In this document: one piece after another, positions 23,421-34,442 of the stretch
Numbering within the stretch: position 1 is the stretch's first letter
Layout: every line of letters begins with the position of its first letter
Assembly (NCBI GenBank): GCA_003640385.1
Contig: RCAB01000059.1
Span: 149,426 to 213,425, forward strand
From: Setaria digitata
Taxonomy: Eukaryota; Nematoda; Chromadorea; Rhabditida; Setariidae
DNA length: 64,000 nt
Direction: 5' to 3'
Position numbers and translations under genes: made by a program
Notes under the pieces: generated by a model
The model's database searches: none
The model's input: only the letters and a program-made list of their open reading frames with translations
Told to the model about the DNA's origin: nothing

Positions 23421-26400
23421 ATATGCGAGTTTTTCCTTTCATTTTCTCACGAGAAAAAAAATGCTCATTCCAATGTTGCTCTTGCAATGCGCACTGTAGC
23501 ATGCCTTTCTTTTACTTGTAACATTTTTTTTTTTAAAGATATTTTGATTTACTGAGAAGAGCTCTCTGCAATGTTAGACTCCAAATGCATTGAAGAGTAA
23601 AGAATATTAAAAATTAAAAGAGAAGTTATATGCATTATATTGCTTAGGTAGATACATGAAACAGTGTAAATAATTGGATTGTCAGAGAAACCAAAGAGTA
23701 AAGCCCATGACAAGGAGGAGTTGTACAATTGGTTGACATGAGAAGGAGAACCAAATGTGAAATTACTTCTCTTTTGTTTTTCTAGTAAGACATGTATCTT
23801 GCTATGCTAAAGTGGAGCTTATTAGATAGGATTTATACACGAGTTTCAGGTAAGATTTGAATATGATAGTACTGGTTGTAATTATGTGGGTGTGGTTCTT
23901 ATTACTTCAGTCACAAAGATTGGAGTCATTCCCACACATGAACATTCAGACAGTATTAGGTTGTGAAGCCTTTCAGTTTTCAATTCTTGTTCTTTTTAAG
24001 GTTTTAAGCCACTTTGAAATGTGTGTTATACAAAAGTCTTTAGAATAAAGTCCTACAAAGTTTCACACTGTTAAGTTTTTTAAAGATGTATATTGTAAGG
24101 ATTATTCAAAAGTTCACATTACATTAGTGGTTATACTTCATTGGAGCATAAAATCGGGCTATTCATGGCCTACGGGAGAGGTATTTTCTTGTTCATCTTT
24201 CAAAAATACTAATTATTCTGAAAGATTTCGCTGGATCTGTGGGGGTATGTTAAAGGTTGCAGGAGTTAAGCACTTGTAAATTTTATACACCTCAGTTCGC
24301 CCACTTATATACCTTGTTACATGTTTGTTAAGATTAAATGCTCCTCAACAAATAATATTTAGGTAATAATTGTTGATTTTAGGCTTTGGATTACCAGGTA
24401 TTCTGTATCTGACCACTTAGTGAACTGCTGTATTTGTGATTAAATCAGCTAACCCTCCTGTTTCTTTTTTTTTGCACTGTTTATCTGAAGAAGTTAGCAA
24501 CGACTGAAGATTCCACTGATAATTCTCTCTCAAATATTACTAATATTGTTGAGGCATCACTTTTATAGGAAATGTTCACATTATATCCAATATATTGTAT
24601 GCTGATGACGAGGTCAATTCAATATTTGTTTTTCTAAGTAACGGAAAGAAATTTTAGATTGAACTGATATTTATTAAGGAGTAAGTTATAATCAGATTAG
24701 CGAAATAATCTCGTGAACGCAGTAGCTACTGCTGAATTAATCATGATATTTGAAAGCCAACTGGAACCATTTATTTCCAGGAATCGATCGGTAAGTATTT
24801 TGTGGGGTAATAGTTACATATTCTTAGGTGAATTGTACATTCTTCTTTGTAAGATGGAAGTTTGTTAAAAAGATGCTTAGAAATAGTGAAAAATTTAAAG
24901 AGGAAGAATCGAATTATAGTGTTGGGTGGATGAACTTTTGATATTCCACTTAATATTTTTCACAAGTTTACGATTCAGTTGAGTGATAAGTGCGGAAGTG
25001 CGGAATCCACGTCAAACATAAAATAATTTTACTTTCTTTTCCCTTAGAATGCTCATGCTCACGGATTGTTGATAACTTCTCAAGTTTAGAAGTTCCGGTT
25101 ATTTACGCCGTTCTTTTCAAATACTATCCTCAAATTAGTTATCAATAAGCTCGATACAATTGAATTTCCCTAAAAAGCTTCAGATTCGCATCTAATAATC
25201 GCATAAGTGATCCTGCTAATGATACGAAAGCAACTTGTGATGCTTGATATTAAGTAGCACGGATGGATGAAGTGAGTTAATTATTTGACGATGCTTTCCT
25301 ACATTAGACATTGATCCACTAAGGCATTTATAGCTGAAAAAAACTAATAAAGTATCTAATAGTCGCATAAATGATACCTGCTAATGATAAGGCTAATGAT
25401 ACGAAAGCAACTTGCTTGCCATATCTTCTGATTTGGTCAATAACGGCAGTACTGTGACTGTTTCTTGTGGGAAAAAATGAACCTCCCAGTATAGAGAAAA
25501 ACAAGAACTCACTGGAATTTGAAGTGAGAATTGGCTGAACTTTACTTGTACGGTTCTTCGTCAAACAGTAATCGATTGCTGAAAAAAGAGCCGAACGAAC
25601 GCAAAAGGAATCTGATCAGTGAGTAATTCAGATCGATTTTACATTTTGCAGCCTTAGGTTATCACTGGTTGGATCATACAGTTTCTCTCCTCACTGATAT
25701 CATACCTGTAAATGCTCGCTAATTTCTGATAAGCATTCAACAATGTGTGCTGAAACCAGTTTCACTGACCTGCCAAGGAGGAACGCTTGCCACTATTTTG
25801 TTGTGTGTAATACCATGAATGGTACAGTATTTCTGGCTTTCTTTCTCCTCTTTCAGTCTTTGATTAATCAAACAGAATTTTTATAAAACTGTTTGACAGG
25901 TTGAAGCAGCGATACAAGGATGCAAAGACGGCAAAAGTATCCTACATTTGGTCGTTCTTTGCTAGGTTGTTATGTTGGTTGATTGTTTTTTATTATATGT
26001 GCTTATTTCCCATTTCCGGTCTTGGACGGGCTTGTTTTCCGTTTCACATGAGCTGCACCTGAAAAAAAAGGTTCAAGAATACTTGGAAATGTACTGTTGC
26101 TTATGAACGCAACTTGAATAAGGAAGGAAAGCTTCATTAGAGTATGCAGCATATCAAATCTAATTCAAATTATCTGCATGGAAATTGGAATATGTATGCA
26201 TAGTATGATTGAATCTTCTGTTTACACGATTTCATGAAGAGTAATGAGTGAATAATGTGGAATCTAAACATCTTAATTTTTTTTCACCAATTTCAGCATA
26301 AAATTGCTTTAGCGAATGAATTGGGAATATATTTTTGCACTTATTGATCAAATTTTGTAGTGTAAAGCGTCGTGAAGTAACTAACTATTAATTAAGTATG

Positions 26401-26736
26401 TCACTGAAAGCGCCCATATATTTCGATGTCATTCCTATGAAAATTTATATATTTCTTGGATTTTTATGAAAGAAAAAACATCATTTGTTACATCAGTGGT
26501 ATATTGTTTTGGTATTTTAGATATATAAATAAATACCTGAGGTGTTGAGCTGGGTACAATATGATTGAGTCCTTGTTGACAGTCACATTAGCATGGTCGA
26601 ATGGATTTTAATTGATCCAAAAGAGGGACAGCGATTTTTTAAGAAAATAAATAAGCCGATTTAATGCAGACTTTAAAATAATGATTTTACACTTAAAGAT
26701 TTATCCGTCGAATGGAGCTCTCGATATTGATCTCGA
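23421..26736. other. Gene-poor AT-rich stretch
   Basis: No exon with family resemblance was found on either strand. It contains an imperfect local duplication (25191-25237 and 25355-25414). A minus-strand frame at 25328-25564 has one hydrophobic segment (VAFVSLALSLAGIIYATIRY), but that lies within the duplicated DNA and has no other support. Confidence 0.55.
25191..25414. repeat. Imperfect direct duplication
   Basis: 25191-25237 and 25355-25414 share TCTAATA(A/G)TCGCATAA and, at their ends, GCTAATGATACGAAAGCAAC. The second copy has an extra repeat of the TGCTAATGATA element. The copies are 164 bases apart start to start. It looks like an old local duplication. Confidence 0.65.
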
Positions 26737-27268
26737 ACTGGTCTTTCTCCACTCTTCAGAAGTAGTTCGTTTGCATCACTGATTGTCAAGCTACTGTTAT
26801 TTGGATTGTTCTGCTCACAATTCAAACTGGAATTGCGATATTACGGAATCGAGGAAATATGAATAAATTGGAATCATACATGTATACAAACATCACACAC
26901 AACACCAGCATTCAACCATTCTTGCTTGTGATCCATTCATGTTACGCATACCAATCTCCTCTGACGAAATTCTGATGTCACAGTTGTTTTTTTTCTTCGT
27001 GGAAAAGTTTCAACTTCAGTTAATTAGATCTGACTGCATTTAATTCAAGTGTGAATTCAAAATTTAAAAAAATTACTAGAGAGAAAAACTGCCATGTTGC
27101 ATTTGTATAGAAGTTTTCCTTACTATTCACACTTTCCATATATTCGTATAAACTGATGTTCAAACTTTTAAGGTGCTTTTTTCTCTCCAACCGAATGTAT
27201 GAGCGACTAGCATCATTCAGAATAAGCCACTGATTGTAAAATTTATCAGTGATAGCAGCCCGTGACAT
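26737..27268 (-). CDS. Doubtful small gene, function unknown
   Basis: An exon at 27124-27268 opens with MSRAAITDKFYNQWLILNDA and continues to a GTAAGG donor. An acceptor-like GCAG sits one base before the ATG, as expected for trans-splicing. A 20-base exon at 26952-26971 and an exon entering at 26810 would join in phase to give about 100 aa, ending near SLSVKSLF. The third acceptor is weak. The sequence is polar and basic, without signal peptide or membrane segment. No family is recognised, and chance open frames of this size are common in such DNA. Confidence 0.3.
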
Positions 27269-30200
27269 TCTGCCTGATATATTTGAAGTATTTACTCTAA
27301 AATAATATCAAATTTTAGTGTTCCGCTCTCATTCTCCTTCTTCCTCACCGTTTGTGAAACACAAATTTCGTGGCAATGCTTACTCACATCAAAGGACGGG
27401 TAGTGACCTTTTTCACGAGTGTGTCATCGTCCCGTAGAAAGCCATTTGTTATCAAGATGTCTCGACCGTTACCCGTGACAATCGGATCCCGTGTTCCTGT
27501 TCCCGTAAATCAACTCCGTTAATTGTCAGATGTGTAAACGTCAGCTTATTTTCTAATACTCGTTCCTGTCCCATATAAATAAAATGACGGTGTCGGAAGT
27601 ATATCAAAAATATAATTACTATTCGATCCTCAGTTTGCTTATACAATTTGTTTGGTTATTTAATGGTTAAATAATCACACTTTAATCAAACTCGATTTAT
27701 TTGTTTACCAAACTCATGCTCAATTTCCTTGCTGTTTAAATCATATCGCCTTTATACATTACCATGGATGATGGATTTACAGTTTTCCAAAAAATGCTGC
27801 TGTTTAATCAACACTCAATTTCACAAACTTGTGCTTAAAATGAAACTTTTGCTTTATCAATAATTATGACTACACTCCAAGGGTACAAACCTATTAATGC
27901 ATCGTTTTATCTAACTATAACAACAACTAGCGTAATCCTTAACATATTATTTAATACCAACTAGACAACGTTGTATATTACTTACAAACTTTACAGACAG
28001 TACCCACTATTGCTAATGTTTTCTTCATACTATTTTGTACTGCTAAATTTCTAATCGCCAAATTTATAAGCTGTAAATTGAACTTATCTATGTTCCTGTA
28101 CGACATCTTGCTGATACTAAGTACTTCACCTAAGTAAAATAATGAAAGTTGCTCAGTCCTCTGCCTCTCTGTCTCTCTCGAACACTCTTCTTGTCACATC
28201 AATTTTGACGAAAAGAACAACTGAAATTGATAAGTCTTTCATTCGGCACTTTTCAGAAAAACAAGAACGATGTTTGTTTGATGCATTATTGGTATACGTT
28301 TAGGGTACTTCTTCCACCAACAAAAAATTTGACGCAAAACTCTAAAGTTTTCTTTCTTTAACCTATCTTAACAAGCAGATACTAAATGAAAAAAGCGAAT
28401 TACTTACTTAAAGGAAAAAAAGTTCAGTTCATTGATTATTGCAAATTATTATTTATCCCTTCAGTTCTTGCAAAATTTATTCTCTTAAATTTATTTTGTT
28501 AAAACAGCTTTTCCATTTTCGCTACAATGATAATAAAGCTTAAATCCGAAGTTTGCAATATTTCTTGAAAAAGTATTGGTTATTAAATGTCTGATTATGT
28601 TAAAAAAAAAACTGATTATTAAACACAATTCGCCACTCTTCATTTCATTTCTCATAAATGCTAATTTATTTCTAAACATTCTATCTGAAATCTTCTCGAT
28701 GAATGGTGCCAATTGTCCGTCACCACCTAATTTTTCCGATCTAAAAATGATTCCTTTCTTTCCTTTTACTTTCTATTCTGCATTGAAACACATTCCACAA
28801 TTTTCCTATATTTAATTTAAAGTTTAAATAAATTTTACAGTTGTTGCAGATTTGATTAATACTTACAGAAATTCTATTTTGAGTCACACCCAATTATCTT
28901 TACTTTTATGTAATTTATGTGATTTTGTTCTCTGTAATTTCACTTCAAGTAAAATAATCAAAAATTATTAAATTTTGTTTAGAATATTTAAAATCTACAC
29001 TAATATTGCCTCGCGGCGCCTGATTTTACCCTTTTTCAATCACTTTCAATTGCTTACAGTAAGAGAAAGGGAAAATCAGTCTATACTTTATTTTAAATTT
29101 ATCCAAAGTTATATCAACTCCCGGTTAAATACTTCCTCATAATTAATTAATGAGGGGAAAATTTGACTGTTTACACTCTGCATAACTCAGCATCTCGAAC
29201 ATATAACATTCTAAATTCTTATAATTATAAATAAATTGACAGAAATACAGAGAATAACTTAACAACATTTTGAATGTTATGATAATATTTGCTTAGAGAT
29301 GGATTTTTCACTGCACAATTGATTTGATAATTGCTGACGAATGTTAATAATCAGAATGATTCATTAATGATAGAGACAAATTAAAATCTTGTCCAACTAG
29401 AAGCAGATTTATGGTAGCTGGTTTAATGGAACTATTAATTGTTTGATTGCATTATTAATACTTTTTGTCTTTCAATTAAGAATTTTGTTGCCATTTAAGT
29501 TTTAAGTGTTAATGTCCCTTTTTTTTTTTTTTTTTAAGAACTATTGTACAATCAATAACAATCGCTTTCTCTGTGAATGTAACATTTCTTAAACCCTTTT
29601 CTACTTTTTTTTTCGATTAATTATAAGAAGTTGGCATTTCTATTTCATTCGATAATTTTTGGCTTTCCAATTCTTTACACTCTCTTCTCATTTCTTTAAA
29701 TTTCAAACATTTCAAAATAATTTTCTGCTCTTTATTGCTCAAAAAAAACTGTTTTCTTACAGCTCGCTTCCTTTTTTTTTGAAAAAATATTTCGCTGTGA
29801 TATATTTTTGCAACGGCAAGCGTCCATTTTGTATGCACACCATAGCGAAAATATTCCTGCGAACAAAAAAAACTTATTGTTCATTACTACTGTAATTAAT
29901 ATCACACAAATATTTTACTCTGTTTTGCTATGTAAAGCATTATTTGATCAGAAAAGTTCATGCAATTTAGATAATTAATTTTGATGAATTTCTACCAAAC
30001 AAAGTTAACTTTCCGAAAGTTAGGTGAAAATTACTTGTTAAAAAATTGTTATTTTTCGTTTGGAAGTTACATTAAACAAAGATTGTTATGGTTGATTTAA
30101 CTAAATGACAAGAGTTTTATTCATTTTCAATTTACAATTTGGCGACCATTGTGCTATCTTCGTTAATATATGCATGAAAAGGTTTATTTTGATGAATCGT

Positions 30201-31276
30201 ATCATTGTTATCAGTAGGGTGTACTGGATGATATCTCTTCATTTTAACATTACTACTGACATTTTAATTAATCATTTCAATGATTTCACAACCATTAATG
30301 TGATCAAAGTGCCATTATAAACAATAATATCATCATTATACTTCTGTTACCATCACTAACATCATCTCCATACTTCTGTTATAACATTATCATATTTGTA
30401 AAGCTTTCATCATTTTATCAGAAATTGAATTAGTTGAAAATCAATTTGTTTTCACCATTTTGCATCTCCTTATTAAAAACTTTTAATTTTAGCATGCTGA
30501 TATTCTGTAAAAGCCTCATTTTAAATTGCCTTTATTAAAATTTATCAATAAGGAAAAAGGTATTAGTAACTAAATACACTGCATCACTAAACAAAACTTA
30601 CATCGTATTTCCATTACAGTTCACTTGCCTTCCGAAGGTCTGAGCTTTGTTTCAATTCTTTAATGAAATGAATAAAAATATTTTAATCTCCATGGAATTA
30701 GCCTTCAGATGAGAACAGTATATGTTCATCGGAGATTCATTTCGCTGTACAATGTGTTTGATTTCCGCACTAAATTTATCATTCTATTTCATCGGACCCC
30801 TAAACACCTTCACTGCTCCTCTTGTGAATATATTTGAAAAGCTCATGTCCTGCCTTTTCACTCTCAATTAACTTCTGTGCTTCGACACATATCTGTTTTT
30901 GAAAATTAAGTCTCGAAAATCAGAAGTTCTCTTTTTATTTTATTCATGTGACAAAAAGGTAATCAATAAAGTAACAGAACGTTTTGCTTGCTCGACATTT
31001 ACGTTTTTCTTATTTAATAAAAATTTCTCGCAACTAAGTCATAATTAGATAGTTTGGTGGTTTCGTTGCACATAATTTTGATTTATCATTTCGAAACTGA
31101 TTTTCAACTTTCCGCTTTTTTTTTTTGTTTTTTTTTGTTTTTTTTTTTTGTTGCAGATACTGACTGAATGTCAGTGATCTGACTTAATTTGATAATTTAA
31201 CGAAAAGGAGTAATTCAGTTCTTCGGCAGTATTTTGTATATGTGTAGGCATTCCTTCGACCAGTAACCTCACATCG
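27269..31276. other. Gene-poor AT-rich stretch before the galectin gene
   Basis: No supported gene. Many T-rich homopolymers and short frames only. The acceptor TTTTTTGTTGCAG near 31144-31156 may receive the spliced leader for the galectin gene; a very short ATG frame (31169) lies between it and the galectin start. Confidence 0.6.
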
Positions 31277-31524
31277 ATGTCATCCATTTTGCGAAAATTA
31301 TTCAGAAGTGAAACTAAAAAAGTTACGCAGAAAAATTCCATAACTGGACGAAATAACAGCTTTGTAAGTTAGCTTTTTCATTTAACAAGTTGCTGTTAAG
31401 TGAATATTAAGTAATTATGTAAAGCGGTTATATGCAGGAATAAACCAAACATTACATATATATTTGTTAAACAATAGTAAACCAGTATCAAATTATTTGT
31501 TAAATGAATTAATTATATATATAT

Positions 31525-31582
<58 letters not shown>

Positions 31583-33539
31583 AAATAATAGTAAATCTCA
31601 GAGTAGAATAATTTTTGCAGCCAGTACCTTACTTATCGAAATTGGAAGGCAATCAGTTACAACCTGGTCAATCACTAATTGTTCGAGGATACATCATTGG
31701 TTTTTTTTTTCTCTTTTTTTTCAATGTTCTGGGATGTTTAAGGTACAGGAAAATTACCAATTAGCGAAGACAGTGGCATTTGTCATTATTTTCCGGTTAG
31801 AAATGTGATGATGGATTATCAAAATATGCGGAAGAGAAACATTTGAAATCCTTGAAAATATTTCATAATATATGTGCAGTTGGACATAAAAAAGTCAAAG
31901 TAATTCATGTTTTGAAATTCTGAAATGTTATCAAGAGTGAGTTTAAGGCCGTAATGAATTTATTATAAATCTGACAAACGGTTCAAAGGTGGAAAAGGAG
32001 GAAGAGAATGATACTCTCGACAATCGACTTCTTGCTATTCGAGCTAATATTGCCCTTAAAAGAATTTATTTGAATGCTTGCATTGACGGGGAATGGGGAA
32101 GGTGTGGTTTTTTTCTTCTTTTCTCTCAGAATTTTACCAAGAATTTTGAAGACTTTTGAAATTTTTCTTCAAAAAGAAAATAATTTTTAGAGAAGGTTCA
32201 GTGAAGCACAAATGGACGCCTGGTGACGAATTCGATATACGAATTAGATGTCATGAGAAATATTTTGAGGTAAATTTCAAAAATTTTCAGTCATGTTGAG
32301 AAATAATTCATTTTAGACGTCCTTTACATCATAGTTTTGGAAGAATAATTTTTTCCGTTTTTTCCCAAAATTCTTCTTTTTGATATTATTATGAAGAATA
32401 CTATACTATTCATCTGTAAATGCAAAGCTGATGGGAAGGTAACTAATCAATTAGATGAGAAATTATTTAAAAAATTTCAGATATTTGCTGACCATAAATT
32501 ACTAGCAAAATTCGCATACTACGTACCGATTTCAAACATTTCACATATATATATGAATGGTGATGCCGAATTATATACAGTTTCGTGGGAAGGGAAATAT
32601 TACGTAAGTTTATTGAGTAGCTTTTACAGAAGTATTATGAAAATTTACGCAGAACCTATGGGCGACATCTTTCTGAATAAAACTGAAATCTGTATTCATG
32701 TGGAATATTTCCTGTTTCGAATTTCGCAATATCAGCTTTAATGCCAGATTAATTTGGAAAATTTCGAAATTAAATTTACAATAAACGGTTGGGAGGTTCC
32801 TTTGCATTTGTTCTGGCAGTGATATTAACTGCAAGCTGAATTGTTAATAATTACAGCAAGTTCCTTATACAGCAGATATCCCGGGAAATTTCTATCCAGG
32901 ACGAAAGCTTTATGTATCAGCAGTTGCCAAGAAGCGAGCCAAACAGTTCGTGGTGGATTTTCATTCCGGTAATGACGTAGCATTCAGATTCAACCCACGA
33001 ATCGCCGAAAAAGTAGGTGGCTATATGAAGTGGGTTCAATAGTTCTTCAGTACATTTTATGAAATCACGCACAATGAAGACGAACACTGACTCCATTAGT
33101 CTGAACAATGTTTTAAATTAATGAATAGTTTTATTTCTACACCTAACAAGAAATACCCTGAAAACTAAGAAAGTAATGAAGTGAGATTGTTGGATAAATT
33201 TAGAAAAAGTTTCAGAAATTGATTCGGAATACTCGTTCTGAGGAACGATGGGGAACGGAAGAAAAAGACTTGGAGATGCAATTTCCGTTCAAGAAGAAAC
33301 GTGGCTTTGACTTACTGTTTTACTGTGAAGAGAATCGATTTCTTGTTAGTTTATCCTCTTTTTTTCTTTGTAAAACAGAAGTTTCTTGGTCAGTTTACGA
33401 AAAGACTTCACTTGAGTGGTTGCAGTGTCACGTGGATGACTGTCTTGTGTGTTCTTTCACACATCGAATGTCACCCCGAGATATCGATAAGCTCTCAATC
33501 GACGGTGATATCGAATTACAGGGAGTACACCTCAAGTGA
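31277..33539 (+). CDS. Tandem-repeat galectin with two divergent CRDs
   Basis: Beta-galactoside-binding lectin family, resembling nematode two-domain galectins such as C. elegans LEC-1. Eight exons, 31277-31363, 31621-31699, 31948-32101, 32191-32269, 32481-32603, 32857-33012, 33216-33344 and 33426-33539, are in phase and give 306 aa. A basic N-terminal extension (MSSILRKLFRSETKK) precedes domain 1, which starts PVPYLSKL and includes LQPGQSLIVRGYI, ACIDGEWGREGS, GDEFDIRIRCHEKYFEIFAD and DAELYTVSWEGKYY. Domain 2 starts QVPYTADIPGNFYPGRKLYV and includes NDVAFRFNPRIAEK, LIRNTRSEERWGTEEKDL and CSFTHRMSPRDIDKLSIDGD. Sugar-binding residues are eroded: domain 1 lacks the H-NPR block, and domain 2 has Arg for the His and Lys for the late Arg. 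The essential Trp is kept in both. No signal peptide, as usual for galectins. Confidence 0.95.
31505..31577. repeat. (TA)n microsatellite in galectin intron 1
   Basis: Long alternating TA tract, interrupted by AAATA, just upstream of exon 2. It lies entirely inside the intron. Confidence 0.85.
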
Positions 33540-34442
33540 AACTCATTTTCGTTTTCACTCCTACATTCTTTTTTCTCTCTCTCTCTCTCTCACACACGCA
33601 CACGTGTCATTTACACTTCTATTCGTTTTCACTTGAATATTTTGGCCGAATTTTTCTCTTACATTTTAATAGTAATAGGAAACTCATCGAGAATCGGCCT
33701 ATGCTAAACCGAAAGAGCGACCCGAAGTAACTGTAGAGGTCTGTTAAGAACTCATTACTTCCCGTACCAAATAAGATGCTAAACATTTAAATAGTTAACA
33801 ATAAGGCTTCAATACGAATGAGCTCGTACTACGCTGAGATTTCTATTTCTGTCAAATAATAAAAGGCCCACCTCTCCTAACTTGGCTTCTGAGCTCATTC
33901 TTTTCGTAGTTACATCCTTCTTCTTTGAAAAGAGTACCTTGTTTCGTTTTCTTCCAATACGAACCTTAAAATAGATTGTAATGTATTCTTTTCCTTTTCT
34001 ACCCTGCAGTTTTTAAGTTTTTACTTGTTCATTTTCATCTCACTTACTCATATAGGCGAAAAAGTAGCATTGAACATAGTACGTGAAGACGTCAAAATAA
34101 TCATGTTCATGAAATAGAGCGTAACTTGTGAAAATATTTTAAAAAGATAGAGCTAATTTCTAATTTGCATCTTGTATTTTAAAATTCCATCCTGTGACAG
34201 CAATAACAAAAAATGAATCCATTTAAAATATCGCATTATCTATGCACCGAAAATGATATATAATCATGTAGTGATTAGAAGTAAGCATTAGTGAGACGAA
34301 CAGATTTTTAAAACAGTTATGTATCTTTCCTTATGTTCACAAAGTGAAATACTGAGCAAGCCAACTGTTAAATTTCGAAAATCAACAAAAATTATTAGCA
34401 AGATAATTGAGAAAAACGAAAGAAAGAGAAAAAATGGATATA
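33540..34442. other. Intergenic, convergent ends of galectin and epoxide hydrolase
   Basis: Contains a CT/CA microsatellite at about 33573-33602 directly after the galectin stop and an AATAAA at 33858-33863 that may serve the galectin transcript. No gene seen. Confidence 0.55.

Noticed and set aside
25328..25564. 78-aa minus-strand membrane protein
   Set aside because: Its hydrophobic part lies in a local duplication and there are no splice or conservation cues.
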